A stretch of DNA of 52,454 nt from DATFXM01 sp035315885. Lineage in GTDB: Bacteria; Acidobacteriota; Blastocatellia; UBA7656. The stretch's first letter is position 1. Every line of letters starts with the position of its first letter. The translations under genes and the position numbers were made by a program. Below the pieces are notes generated by a model. It was not told where the DNA came from. It saw nothing but the letters and a program-made list of their open reading frames with translations, and did not search any database. The stretch is from contig DATFXM010000149.1 in the NCBI GenBank assembly GCA_035315885.1, positions 1-52,454 on the forward strand, written 5' to 3'. Of this stretch, positions 25,410-34,457 are shown piece after piece.

Positions 25410-27839
25410 ATGGATACCCATTTCTCCACAACCGCGTTCGCCATTCAGGGAAACCGTCCAGTCTCCAGACGGATACCCTCGGTGTTGCTTGCGTGGCTGA
25501 GTGTTGTGATCCTGCTTTTGTTCAGCCGCGCTATCAGCGCGCAGATACAAATTGGAACGATCAGGATCGTGGTGACCGATCCAGCCGGGGCGGTGATTCC
25601 AGGAGCGTTGCTGGAGCTTACGAACAGGCTCAATGGATATCGCCGATCGGCGGTATCTGATCAGGAGGGCGGGGCAGTCTTTAACAATGTTCCGTTTGAC
25701 GAATATAGATTGGTTCTCGAAGTGCGAGGTTTTGAGCGCGCTGCTCGGTCAGTGACCGTCCGGTCAAATCTGCCGATTGAACTCAGCGTACGTCTCGCGA
25801 TCCGCGGCGCCACCGAGACTGTCGAAGTCCAGGCTGAGGCTGGCTTACTCCGCGAGAACTCAAGTAGCACAGAGTTGAACCTCGACGGAACCTCGATTGT
25901 GCGGGCTCCAGGCACGTTGCGAACTCTTCAGGAGGTTGTGGCGAGCCTTCCAGGTTGGGCCAGCGAAAACGATGGCTTGTTGCACGTTCGCGGGGTCGAC
26001 GATGGCATACTCTTCGTAATTGATGGGGTTCCACTCTCGGACCGGCTGGATCGCACGGTTACCAGTGGATTCGACACCGAGATGATCAATTCAATCCACG
26101 TGATCACCGGAAACTTGCCGGCAGAATTCGGCGGCAAATCAGGCGCAGTAGTGGCGATCCAGCCCAGGTCGGGCATCGGTCAGCCACTTGTTGGAAGACT
26201 CGATCTCGCAGCGGGCAGTTTCAATGCCCGCGATTTGTCGGCCGGGGTTGGTGCGGGCGGCAGAAAATATGGCTTCTATGCTGAAGGGGCGGCTAGCCGC
26301 TCCGACCGGTTTCTCGACCCGGTAGATATGAGAAACTTTCACAATCACGGAGGTGTTGCGAGAATAAATGGCCGGCTTGATTGGCATCCATCCAACATTG
26401 ACATCCTCGCCTTCAACATTGGATTGAACGGATCAGACTTCGATGTGACCAACACCCTCGACCAGGAAACAGCTAGCCAGCATCAGCGCCAGGAACTGCG
26501 CGACAACGTCGAGTCTTTAAGCTGGCAGCGCAGTTGGTCCGCTCACACCGTAAGCGATTTAGCAGTCTTTCACGCATTTCGTCGGGCCGCCCTCATCGGC
26601 AGCGCCTTCGACACTCCTCTGTTCGCGTCGCAAGCACGACACTATGACAGGTTGGGCCTGGTGGCTTCGGTAACTCGCGATGAGCACGGTCATACTCTCA
26701 AGGGCGGAATCGAGTTGGCGCGAGTAACGCCGAACGAGTCGTTCACCTTCGCCGTAACGAACCCGGACGCAGCCGAAGAAGCAGGTATCAGTGACGCTGC
26801 GCTGCAATTTGATTTGAGCAGCCCGTTCATATTTCACGATCGGAAGACGCGCGGTCAGGTCTCTTGTTACATTCAGGACCAATTCTCCCCGATTCGGCAT
26901 CTCACAGTCAGTGCGGGTCTCCGCTACGATCACTCATGGCTGCTTGCCGATGACCAGCAGTTCAGCCCGCGAATTGGAGCGGTGTACTTCATTCAACCAA
27001 GCCGTACGGCGATTCGCGGGTCTTTCAACCGGCTTTACATGCCTCCACAAATAGAAAACCTGTTGCTATCGGATTCCGAACAAGCGCGAAGTCTTTCGCC
27101 GTTTGTCAGCGAAACGGGCGGCGGCGCCAGAGTATTGCCCGAGAAAACATCTGCATACGAGGTAGGTTTTGCTCAGGACGTTCGGGGCTGGCTCAAGCTG
27201 GATGCCGCTTACTGGTGGCGTAACTTTCGCAACTTCGACGATCCTAATGTGTTGTTTTCTACGACGGTGGTGTTCCCGAATAGTGTCGACAAAGGTTTCG
27301 CCAGAGGGGTCGATCTTCGACTGGATGTCCCAGAACGAAAGGGTTGGTCCGGATATCTTAGCTATACTAACCAGCGAGTTCTTCAGACGGGCCCAATTAA
27401 CGGCGGACTCTTCCTAACCGACGAGGTAATTGAGATTGGACCGGGCACCAGGTTCATTCCCGATCACGATGAACGCAACATTGTTGCCTTCGGTGTGATG
27501 TATCGTCACCCGAACAGCGGACTGTGGAGCGCGTTCTCCGGACGGCACGAGAGCGGCGTTCCTCTCAACGCAGAGGGGGAGGCTATCGAAAAGTTGAAAT
27601 TGAGATCCGGGGCTGACCTGGTAGACTTCAACAGGCTGCGCGTAAAGCCGTGGACCGTTCTGAATCTATCGCTCGGAGCCGATTTGTTCCGGCGCGAGCG
27701 GTTGCAACTGGGGCTTCAGTTCGACATTCAGAACCTTGCCGACAGGGGGTTTGCTTACAACTTTGGAAATCCGTTTTCAGGCACGCATTTCGGACATCCA
27801 ATTCAATTCTCCGGACGGCTCCGACTTTCATTCCGCTAG
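25410..27839 (+). CDS. TonB-dependent receptor-like outer-membrane protein with carboxypeptidase-regulatory-like domain
   Basis: 809 residues from the ATG at 25410; a GTG at 25368 is possible and neither has a clear Shine-Dalgarno sequence. A signal peptide ends at RAISA|Q. Residues about 45-135 form a CarboxypepD_reg-like beta domain (IGTIRIVVTDPAGAVIPGA). The plug follows (TLRTLQEVVASLPG, LLHVRGVDDGILFVIDGVPL, VITGNLPAEFGGKSGAVV), then a barrel of about 22 strands ending GRLRLSFR. Such Oar/SusC-relative receptors are common in Acidobacteriota and take up or bind large substrates, driven by TonB/ExbBD. No partner lipoprotein is adjacent, so the substrate is unknown. Confidence 0.85.
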   Translation: MDTHFSTTAFAIQGNRPVSRRIPSVLLAWLSVVILLLFSRAISAQIQIGTIRIVVTDPAGAVIPGALLELTNRLNGYRRSAVSDQEGGAVFNNVPFDEYRLVLEVRGFERAARSVTVRSNLPIELSVRLAIRGATETVEVQAEAGLLRENSSSTELNLDGTSIVRAPGTLRTLQEVVASLPGWASENDGLLHVRGVDDGILFVIDGVPLSDRLDRTVTSGFDTEMINSIHVITGNLPAEFGGKSGAVVAIQPRSGIGQPLVGRLDLAAGSFNARDLSAGVGAGGRKYGFYAEGAASRSDRFLDPVDMRNFHNHGGVARINGRLDWHPSNIDILAFNIGLNGSDFDVTNTLDQETASQHQRQELRDNVESLSWQRSWSAHTVSDLAVFHAFRRAALIGSAFDTPLFASQARHYDRLGLVASVTRDEHGHTLKGGIELARVTPNESFTFAVTNPDAAEEAGISDAALQFDLSSPFIFHDRKTRGQVSCYIQDQFSPIRHLTVSAGLRYDHSWLLADDQQFSPRIGAVYFIQPSRTAIRGSFNRLYMPPQIENLLLSDSEQARSLSPFVSETGGGARVLPEKTSAYEVGFAQDVRGWLKLDAAYWWRNFRNFDDPNVLFSTTVVFPNSVDKGFARGVDLRLDVPERKGWSGYLSYTNQRVLQTGPINGGLFLTDEVIEIGPGTRFIPDHDERNIVAFGVMYRHPNSGLWSAFSGRHESGVPLNAEGEAIEKLKLRSGADLVDFNRLRVKPWTVLNLSLGADLFRRERLQLGLQFDIQNLADRGFAYNFGNPFSGTHFGHPIQFSGRLRLSFR

Positions 27840-27938
27840 GCGGTTCCGTCGGGCCTATCCCAATCTGAATTCCAATATCTCATCGAACCGTTGAACCAAT
27901 TAGAGCCACCACTCCGTAGTAAAGTTGATTTTGGCATC

Positions 27939-28093
27939 GTCCCCGCTGTGCGCGATTACGTAAGTCCGGTTTCACGCAAAGAGCGCGAAGGTTCGCAAAT
28001 GCCGCAAAGCTTCGGAACCTTGGCGCCTTTGCGACTTCGTTGCAGTCTTTGTGTGAAACCCGATTCGGTTGGCAGGTAATGGTGGCGGACAGC
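27939..28093. repeat. GTCCCCGC-ended element, filled copy in opposite orientation
   Basis: It begins GTCCCCGCTGTGCGCGATTA (27939-27958), which is the complement of the right end of the copy at 23894-24044, carries the inner palindrome GGTTTCACGCAAAG (27968-27981) to CTTTGTGTGAAACC (28047-28060), and ends with a decayed TGGCGGACAGC. The shared core GGTTCGCAAATGCCGCAAAG makes common origin clear. It occupies the gap between the convergent receptor and pstB genes; the remaining bases 27840-27938 and 28094-28153 show nothing else. Confidence 0.65.
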
Positions 28094-28153
28094 GCAATCA
28101 GTCAGAATCAAACTAACGACAACGCGACTTCGACCCGGCAACGGCAAGTGAGC

Positions 28154-28981
28154 TCATCCAAACCTGCCGGTAACGTAAGACTTAGTTCGCTCGTGGTTGG
28201 GAGTAGTAAAGATCTTCTCGGTCGAATCGAACTCGATCAGTTCGCCAAGGTAGAGAAACGCAGTGTAGTCGGAGACCCGCGCAGCCTGCTGAAGGTTATG
28301 TGTTACGATCGCGATTGTATAGTTCTTCTTGAGCTCGACGACCAGTTCCTCGATTTTGCCGGTTGCGATTGGGTCGAGTGCGGCACACGGCTCATCGAAT
28401 AAGATCAACTCGGGTCGCATGGCCAATGCCCGCGCTATGCACAACCGCTGCTGTTGTCCACCCGAAAGGCCAAGCGCAGTTTGATGCAATCGATCCTTAA
28501 CTTCATCCCATAGCCCCGCTCCGACGAGACTTGATTCCGCAATCTTCTCAAGCTCGCGCCGGTTGTTAATGCCAACTGTTCGAGGGCCGAATACTACATT
28601 TTCAAGAATCGTCTTAGGAAAGGGCGCTGATCGCTGGAAGACCATGCCAATGCTTCTTCGGAGAATATCCACGTTTTCATCGGGCGCGTAGATGTCGCGA
28701 CTGTTAACTCGAATGGCACCCTCGATGCGAACGTTCTCCACCATTTCGTTCATGCGATTCAGACAGCGAAGCAGCGTGCTCTTCCCGCAACCTGACGGTC
28801 CGATAAAGGCGGTTACCTTGTTGCGAGCTATCGACAGGTTTATGTCCTTGAGTGCCTGAGACTCGCCGTACCAAAAGGACAGAGAACTCACCTCTACCAG
28901 GTTTCCGGGAAGCTCAGTTGTCGCAGAGTCGCCACTGGCCGGCTCGGCGTGGCTTCTTTGGATGTGCAGAGTTGGATTCAT
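28154..28981 (-). CDS. pstB: Phosphate ABC transporter ATP-binding protein PstB
   Basis: A 275-residue ATPase. Walker A GPSGCGKST, Q-loop, signature LSGGQQQRLCIARAL, Walker B LILFDEP followed by CAALDPIATGKIE (PstB-specific wording), and the switch His in VTHNLQQAAR. The C-terminal YVTGRFG is the PstB ending. It powers high-affinity phosphate import with PstC and PstA. Last gene of the operon, nine bases after pstA. No phoU follows; a GTCCCCGC element and a convergent receptor gene lie downstream. Confidence 0.96.
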   Translation of the reverse strand: MNPTLHIQRSHAEPASGDSATTELPGNLVEVSSLSFWYGESQALKDINLSIARNKVTAFIGPSGCGKSTLLRCLNRMNEMVENVRIEGAIRVNSRDIYAPDENVDILRRSIGMVFQRSAPFPKTILENVVFGPRTVGINNRRELEKIAESSLVGAGLWDEVKDRLHQTALGLSGGQQQRLCIARALAMRPELILFDEPCAALDPIATGKIEELVVELKKNYTIAIVTHNLQQAARVSDYTAFLYLGELIEFDSTEKIFTTPNHERTKSYVTGRFG

Positions 28982-28990
28982 GTGCGGTTA

Positions 28991-30601
28991 TCAAAAAGCA
29001 GTACTCGCCTGACGCTTTCGCAGATGATTTCGCAGCACAATAGCGGCGAGGTTGAGCACGATAACTATCGTCAACAACAGCAGCGTAGTTGCGAACACCA
29101 TCGGTCTTGCCGCGTCTACGTTGGGAGATTGGAACCCAACATCATAGATGTGAAAGCCCAGGTGCATGAACTTGCGATCGAAGTGAAGATAAGGCCAGTG
29201 ACTGTCGATGGGCAGCGTCGGCGCCAGCTTCACTACGCCGGTGACCATCAATGGCGCAACTTCGCCCGCAGCCCGGGCCATTGCCAGAATCAGCCCGGTC
29301 AGGATCGAAGGCATTACTGCGGGCAACACCACGTGCCAGGTCGTCTCGAACTTCGTAGCTCCGAGAGCAAGCGAAGCCTCGCGCACATCTCGCGGCACCG
29401 CTGCTAAACCTTCTTCCGTTGCCACGATCACCACCGGAAGAGTCAGCAGCGCAAGTGTCAGCGATGCCCACAAAATCCCGCCTGTGCCAAGTGTCGGCGC
29501 CGGAAGATAGTCGCTGAAAAAGAGCTTGTCGATCTTTCCCCCAATGAAATATATGAAGAAGCCGACACCGAACACGCCAAACACGATAGACGGCACTCCG
29601 GCAAGATTGTTCACTGCGATTCGCACTGCGCTCACCAGCTTGCCTTGCTTCGCATATTCGCGCAGATAAACCGCTGCGACTACGCCGAACGGGGTGACGA
29701 TGAACGTCATCAGCATCACCATCATCACCGTCCCGAATATAGCGGGAAATGTGCCCCCTTCGGTGTTCGATTCTCGCGGATCATCGGCAACAAACTCCCA
29801 TAGCTTTGCGAAGTACAGTTTCGTTTTCGCAATCAGGCCCATGTTGTTGGGCTGGTACCAGCGAATGATGTTCGAAAGCGGGATCTCCTTCTCAGTCCCA
29901 TCCGCGGATGCGAGAACTACTGTCGATTGGAGTTGCTGCTTCAGTTCATCGATGCGCGAGGTCAGGCTGTCGTAGCGCTTTTGCAGCTCCGAGTTTTCCG
30001 CCTCGATTCGCTCGAAGTCGGCGCCCGCGGCGAGTCCCTGTCGCTCCAGTCGGGCGGTCTGTAGCCGTAGTCGCTCCTGGGCGAGGTTGATGTCGGCGAT
30101 TTCCTGTTTCTCTATTCGCGCGATTAGCGCCTGGATCCGTCGGGCCTCGGGTAACCGGTCGACGATCGCCGCAAGCGCATCCACCGGTCCCTCGGCGAGT
30201 GTTTGATCACCATCCTTTAGCGCTTTGATGCTCCCAAAGAAATCGCCCCATTCGCGCCGTTCAATGATAAGCGGGTCCACCGGTTTCGATCGCTCAGCGA
30301 TGTCCTTCTCCTCAACCCAAACAAAATCCGCCGTATCGATGTCTCGGTTCGCTCGTTTGATCTTGATGCGAAATGACCGCTCATCGGATTGCTGCGCGCT
30401 CGGCTCCCGCTCTTTGATCTGACCCAGAATCACCCCGCCGTCTCGCATGGTGAATCGCTCCAGGTCCGTAGGCCAAAACACACCGAGACCGTTGACCAGT
30501 ATCAAACCGATCATCCCGATTACCATCAGCAAACAGAACGCCAAGGAGGCGCCGGTCAGCCATATGTACGGGTCACCAGTTTTGGGAGCAGTCCGTTTCA
30601 C
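28991..30601 (-). CDS. pstA: Phosphate ABC transporter permease PstA (extended periplasmic domain)
   Basis: A 536-residue protein, much longer than the usual 280-300. It starts at GTG (GTGA overlap with the pstC stop). TM1 is near 13-37, followed by a periplasmic region of about 245 residues with a predicted coiled coil (about 152-228, ARRIQALIARIEKQEIADIN through LQKRYDSLTSRIDELKQQLQ). The permease domain runs from about 284 with the EAA loop SLALGATKFETTWHVVLP. The N-terminal part resembles the DUF3333 extension found in some PstA proteins. It forms the phosphate channel with PstC. The long coiled coil could reach towards PstC's propeller or the peptidoglycan; this is inferred. Confidence 0.93.
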   Translation of the reverse strand: MKRTAPKTGDPYIWLTGASLAFCLLMVIGMIGLILVNGLGVFWPTDLERFTMRDGGVILGQIKEREPSAQQSDERSFRIKIKRANRDIDTADFVWVEEKDIAERSKPVDPLIIERREWGDFFGSIKALKDGDQTLAEGPVDALAAIVDRLPEARRIQALIARIEKQEIADINLAQERLRLQTARLERQGLAAGADFERIEAENSELQKRYDSLTSRIDELKQQLQSTVVLASADGTEKEIPLSNIIRWYQPNNMGLIAKTKLYFAKLWEFVADDPRESNTEGGTFPAIFGTVMMVMLMTFIVTPFGVVAAVYLREYAKQGKLVSAVRIAVNNLAGVPSIVFGVFGVGFFIYFIGGKIDKLFFSDYLPAPTLGTGGILWASLTLALLTLPVVIVATEEGLAAVPRDVREASLALGATKFETTWHVVLPAVMPSILTGLILAMARAAGEVAPLMVTGVVKLAPTLPIDSHWPYLHFDRKFMHLGFHIYDVGFQSPNVDAARPMVFATTLLLLTIVIVLNLAAIVLRNHLRKRQASTAF

Positions 30602-32859
30602 AATGCACTGTATCTCTTGCGTAAGCGGAGTCGCACGACTTCCGCGGCGGTGTTGACGATGAAGGTTAAGCCGAACAGCAACAGCGCAGTCAGAAAAAGC
30701 ACGCGATATAAAGTCCCGCCAACCGGCGCTTCGGGAAGCTCTACCGCGATATTCGCCGAGAGAGCTCGAAAGCCGTTAAAGATGTTCCAGCTCATGATTG
30801 GTGTATTACCAGTAGCCATGAGCACGATCATTGTCTCTCCTACCGCGCGACCCAACCCCACCATGATCGCAGAAAAGATACCGGGGCTCGCAGTAGGTAC
30901 TACCACCCTGAGCGCCGTCTGCCACTTTGTAGCCCCTAACGCACGAGCCGCCAGGGTTAGATGTCGCGGTACGTTTGAGAATGCGTCCTCGGCGATCGTG
31001 AAGATGATGGGAATCACCGCAAAGCCCATCGCGAAACTGACGACGAGGGAATTTCGCTGATCGAAACTAAGACCCAGACGGTTCGCTAACCACGAGTGAT
31101 AGTCACCGCCGATCAGCCTGGCCGTCACTACATCCCCGGCTTGAAGTGAGGCCCAGACGCCCAGCGCAATCAATGGAACAAGAGCGAAAAGCTCGCGGCC
31201 GGGCTTTATGAGCGAACGCAACTTCATTGGCAGAGCGCGCCAGACAAACACCGCTCCCAGAACAAGCACTGGAAGCACGATTGGCATCATCAGCACTCCC
31301 GGCAACACCGTCTCCACGTTTGGAGCCAGCCACAGTGCTGCGATGAATCCGAGAACGACGCTGGGCAGTCCTGCCATTATTTCTACGGCAGGCTTTATGA
31401 GCCCCTTCCAGTTCGGCCGCATGAATTGCGACGCGTACAACGCCGCCAGAACCGCAATCGGCACCGAGAGAATCAGCGTGTAGAAGCTTCCCTTAAGAGT
31501 TCCGTAAATTAGCGGCATCAAGCCAAACTTCGCTTCGAAATCATCCGCTCCTCCGGTCGACTGCCAGGTGTGTTCTGGATGACTGTCGCCCTCATACCAG
31601 ACTTTGTTGAAGAGACTCGACAGCGTAATCTCCGGATGGCGGTTCTCGAGCGCGTAGTGTTGAACCGAACCGTCCGAACCTAAGAACGCAAAACCGTCCG
31701 CGCGAGGCGCGTAAGTGATTGACGAGAGGTCAAGTGTCGCAGGCTGAATGCTGAGGCGCGTACGTCCCGTTGTACCGTAGTGAAGTTTTATTCCACCTTG
31801 CTCGTCCGCGGTTAGAAATCCCTTATCCCGGTTCGACGCGGTGATGGACCTCACTGCCTGCGAGTGCGGCGCGAAATCGTGTATTCGACGCAACTCGAGA
31901 GCGCCGCTGTCATTGCTGAGTAGCTGCCAGGAGCTAACGCGTCCTCGCTGGTCTCCTACGATGAGCGTGCGATGTCCAAGCAAGAATCCGAGGGCGGTGA
32001 CCGCCGAGCCATCCGTCGCAAGAGTCGCTTCAGCGTAGGCCGGCGCGCCGGTTCTTAAATCTATACGTGCGACTTCACCGGTGCTTGTGCCTGCGAACAC
32101 ATCTTCACCGCGGTTGTCCACCGCGAGAGCGGTGATCTCTCCGTTGCCGGGTACGCTGACCTGCCAGCGCTGTTGCGAGAACGTGCTCCCCTCGGGAGTC
32201 TTTTGCTCGGTCACTCGTGCGATAACCAGCTCCTGCTGGCCCATCGAGGCAACCGCAATAGGTCCGTCTTTACTTTCACAGTACGCAATCGAGTGAACCG
32301 GCTGTCCAACTCCCGCGTCGATGGGATCGGCGAACGAGACCTGGGGTTCGGTTGTCCGGGACCCGCTTGCGAAAGATGACTCAAACTTTACTTCGCAAAA
32401 AAGTAGCTTTCCCTTCGAGGTCACATAAGCGAGCTTGCCTTGTGACAGGTCGGACACTGCTATCGCATTGTCGTCCGCGAGCGCGGGCACCGGCGTCCGG
32501 ACCGACTCGCTTCCATCGCGAAGTGAAAATACCTTCACTCCCGACAGGTCTGCTATGTAGCCGAGCTCGCGGTATTCATCGACTCCTATTCTGGCCGGAA
32601 GCGTGACCGGTGCGACGGTCACGCTTCCGACTCGGCGAGCGGTCGACGATTCAAACAGAGGCACCACTTCCACTAGTAGTACTGCGAGAATCGCCACGAT
32701 TACGGCTACGACTGCGATGCCGCCGAGGGTCACGATCAACCTTGCGGCACGATCCAGGAAGAGCCGCTTCCGTTGACTCTTATCGACTGCGAGCTCGGCT
32801 GAAGGGTCCGCCACGGCTACAGTAGCCGCCGGCGCCGTTGCGGGAGTTGGTTTGGCCAT
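30598..32859 (-). CDS. pstC: Phosphate ABC transporter permease PstC with periplasmic beta-propeller domain
   Basis: A 753-residue protein against about 320 for E. coli PstC. TM1 is near 41-64, then about 370 periplasmic residues with WD40/YVTN-like blades (YIADLSGVKVFSLRDGSES, LAVDNRGEDVFAGTSTGEVA, FLTADEQGGIKLHYGTTGRT, FAFLGSDGSVQHYALE). The permease domain begins near 447 (GLMPLIYGTLKGSFYTLILS) and contains the EAA loop ALGATKWQTALRVVVPTASP. Long PstC proteins with such an insert are known in some Proteobacteria. It overlaps pstA by four bases and lies 15 bases after pstS. Confidence 0.93.
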   Translation of the reverse strand: MAKPTPATAPAATVAVADPSAELAVDKSQRKRLFLDRAARLIVTLGGIAVVAVIVAILAVLLVEVVPLFESSTARRVGSVTVAPVTLPARIGVDEYRELGYIADLSGVKVFSLRDGSESVRTPVPALADDNAIAVSDLSQGKLAYVTSKGKLLFCEVKFESSFASGSRTTEPQVSFADPIDAGVGQPVHSIAYCESKDGPIAVASMGQQELVIARVTEQKTPEGSTFSQQRWQVSVPGNGEITALAVDNRGEDVFAGTSTGEVARIDLRTGAPAYAEATLATDGSAVTALGFLLGHRTLIVGDQRGRVSSWQLLSNDSGALELRRIHDFAPHSQAVRSITASNRDKGFLTADEQGGIKLHYGTTGRTRLSIQPATLDLSSITYAPRADGFAFLGSDGSVQHYALENRHPEITLSSLFNKVWYEGDSHPEHTWQSTGGADDFEAKFGLMPLIYGTLKGSFYTLILSVPIAVLAALYASQFMRPNWKGLIKPAVEIMAGLPSVVLGFIAALWLAPNVETVLPGVLMMPIVLPVLVLGAVFVWRALPMKLRSLIKPGRELFALVPLIALGVWASLQAGDVVTARLIGGDYHSWLANRLGLSFDQRNSLVVSFAMGFAVIPIIFTIAEDAFSNVPRHLTLAARALGATKWQTALRVVVPTASPGIFSAIMVGLGRAVGETMIVLMATGNTPIMSWNIFNGFRALSANIAVELPEAPVGGTLYRVLFLTALLLFGLTFIVNTAAEVVRLRLRKRYSAL

Positions 32860-32874
32860 TCTATTTAAGTGACG

Positions 32875-33864
32875 CTAAAGGACCTTCTTAATTTCTGCAC
32901 GCGCCGTGGCAAGAGGCAGAGAAAAGAATCCATCTTTCACCACGATGTCCTGTCCCTCCTTCGACAGCACCATCGTCATGAACTCTCTGACCAGTGGGTC
33001 AAGCGGCTTACCAGGGGCCCTGTTGACGTACACGTAGAGAAATCTCCAGATTGGATACTTTCCGGAATACGCAGTCGCAGCACTCGCCGGCACAAATGCA
33101 GCCCCTTCTTTTTCGGCCAGCGGAACAGCCTTCACTCCAGCAGTCTTATAGCCGATGCCGCTATAGCCGATTGCAAACTTATCGACCGATACTCCCTGGA
33201 CAACAGCCGCCGAACCGGGCTGCTCTTTAACTTCGTTCTTGTAGTCTCCGTTCTGCAGAACGTGCTCTTTGAAGAAGCCATAGGTACCAGAGGCGGAGTT
33301 GCGGCCGTAGAGGCTGATCGGCTTGCTGGCCCACTCGCCGGTTAGCCCGAGTTGTCCCCACGTCGAGATGTTATCTTTGCCGCGCCTGTGCGACTTCGAG
33401 AAAATCGCGTCGACTTGTTCGAGAGTAAGCCCTTTGATCGGATTGTCTTTGTGAACCCAAACCGCGATCGTGTCGACCGCGACTTTCACTTCGGTGGGCT
33501 TGTAGCCGTATTTCTTTTCAAAGCCATCGAGCTCGGTCGGCTTCATCTGCCGAGACATCGGACCCAGTTGCGAAGTACCGGATATAAGCGCCGGCGGCGC
33601 AGTGCCGGAGCCTTTCCCCTCCACCTGCACTTTCACGCTGGGATAGAACTTGCTGAATGTTTCGCTCCACATCGTCATCACGTTATTCAACGTGTCAGAG
33701 CCTACGCTTGAAAGGCTGCCGGTGACTCCGCCCGCTTTCTTGTAGGCGGCGATCTGAGCGCTGGTTCTTCCGAGCTGGGTCGACCCGATCAGGACCACAG
33801 TAAGCAAGAACGCTACTCCCAATCGCGTTGCCGAGCCCCACAGTTTCCTACCGATGATCTTCAT
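32875..33864 (-). CDS. pstS: Phosphate-binding protein PstS
   Basis: 329 residues from the ATG at 33864, which has GGAGGA seven bases upstream; the frame is open to 33924. The signal peptide runs to about residue 37 (LGRTSAQ|IA). Mature motifs: GSLSSVGSDTLNNVMTMW (phosphate-contact Ser/Thr loop), VEGKGSGTAPPAL, SRQMKPTEL, NSASGTYGFFKEHVL and GIGYKT. These are the binding loops of the PstS/PBP-like family. It captures phosphate in the periplasm and delivers it to PstCA. It is the first gene of pstSCAB with a possible Pho box upstream. Confidence 0.95.
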   Translation of the reverse strand: MKIIGRKLWGSATRLGVAFLLTVVLIGSTQLGRTSAQIAAYKKAGGVTGSLSSVGSDTLNNVMTMWSETFSKFYPSVKVQVEGKGSGTAPPALISGTSQLGPMSRQMKPTELDGFEKKYGYKPTEVKVAVDTIAVWVHKDNPIKGLTLEQVDAIFSKSHRRGKDNISTWGQLGLTGEWASKPISLYGRNSASGTYGFFKEHVLQNGDYKNEVKEQPGSAAVVQGVSVDKFAIGYSGIGYKTAGVKAVPLAEKEGAAFVPASAATAYSGKYPIWRFLYVYVNRAPGKPLDPLVREFMTMVLSKEGQDIVVKDGFFSLPLATARAEIKKVL

Positions 33865-33939
33865 TATCTTGTCCTCCGTGTTTTCGTTCATCAGATTGGC
33901 TTTCGATTTGAAGAGAAGGTGCACACTAATCGAGGCGCG

Positions 33940-33974
33940 ATGCTAGCAGGCGGATGTAACGACGAAGTTAACAG
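33940..33974 (-). promoter_or_regulatory. Candidate Pho box and -10 for pstSCAB
   Basis: On the minus strand, CTGTTAA (33974-33968) and TCGTTAC (33962-33956) form an imperfect direct repeat resembling the PhoB consensus CTGTCAT-N4-CTGTCAT, though with a five-base spacer. Exactly ten bases later is TAGCAT (33945-33940), a fair -10. A Pho box ending about ten bases before the -10 is the arrangement at E. coli pstS. The leader to the ATG would be about 70 bases. Confidence 0.4.
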
Positions 33975-34021
33975 ATGGTGAATAATCCGAAACGGAATTA
34001 CGAGGCCCCGAGGCACCGATA

Positions 34022-34080
34022 GAGTTCTGAATTTCCTGGGTTCTGAGTCCTGAGTCGTCGGGCTCTAGAACGCTCAGCAT
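34022..34080. repeat. Weak GAGTTCT-heptamer relic between divergent genes
   Basis: GAGTTCTGAA and GGGTTCTGAGTCCTGAGTC (34022-34056) face TCTAGAACGCTCAGCAT (34064-34080), giving a decayed hairpin. It lies between pstS and the small zinc-ribbon gene. The pairing is much poorer than in the other elements of this family. Confidence 0.4.
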
Positions 34081-34148
34081 AAGTAAAACCTTACGAACTC
34101 TTTATGAATTCTTTATACGGGCCACCTTACACTAACCAAAGGGTGCTA

Positions 34149-34397
34149 ATGCTCTCAGTCGGTCGCGAAATACACATCCGCGAAAAACAGCTCATCTGCC
34201 ATGACTGTGACTGGACCGGCAACGGCAGCGAGCTTTCAATGGCCTTAGTCAGAACCGGGTTCGTAGGCGCATATCTGTGCGCATACTGCTGCCCTGCGTG
34301 TTCGAGCCTGGACTTGGCCTACAAAGGAAAGCTGCTCGCATTTCGCGTTCGACAGATTCCCTTCGGACACGACACCAATGAAATCGGCAGGCGTTGA
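34149..34397 (+). CDS. Small zinc-ribbon protein, function unknown
   Basis: 82 residues from the ATG at 34149 (AAAGGGTG just upstream); the frame is open to an ATG at 34104 that lacks such a site. Cysteines C17/C20 (LICHDC) and C44, C47, C48, C51 (LCAYCCPAC) suggest a zinc ribbon with CHDC and CPAC knuckles. It is not a family I recognise. It precedes the APC permease gene by 60 bases in the same direction and may be co-transcribed. An adaptor or nucleic-acid-binding role is possible but unsupported. Confidence 0.55.
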   Translation: MLSVGREIHIREKQLICHDCDWTGNGSELSMALVRTGFVGAYLCAYCCPACSSLDLAYKGKLLAFRVRQIPFGHDTNEIGRR

Positions 34398-34457
34398 CAA
34401 TCGGTGTCTCCGAACGCAGCGAAGGAGGAACGCCGCGAAGCAGGCGGTACTTTTTAG

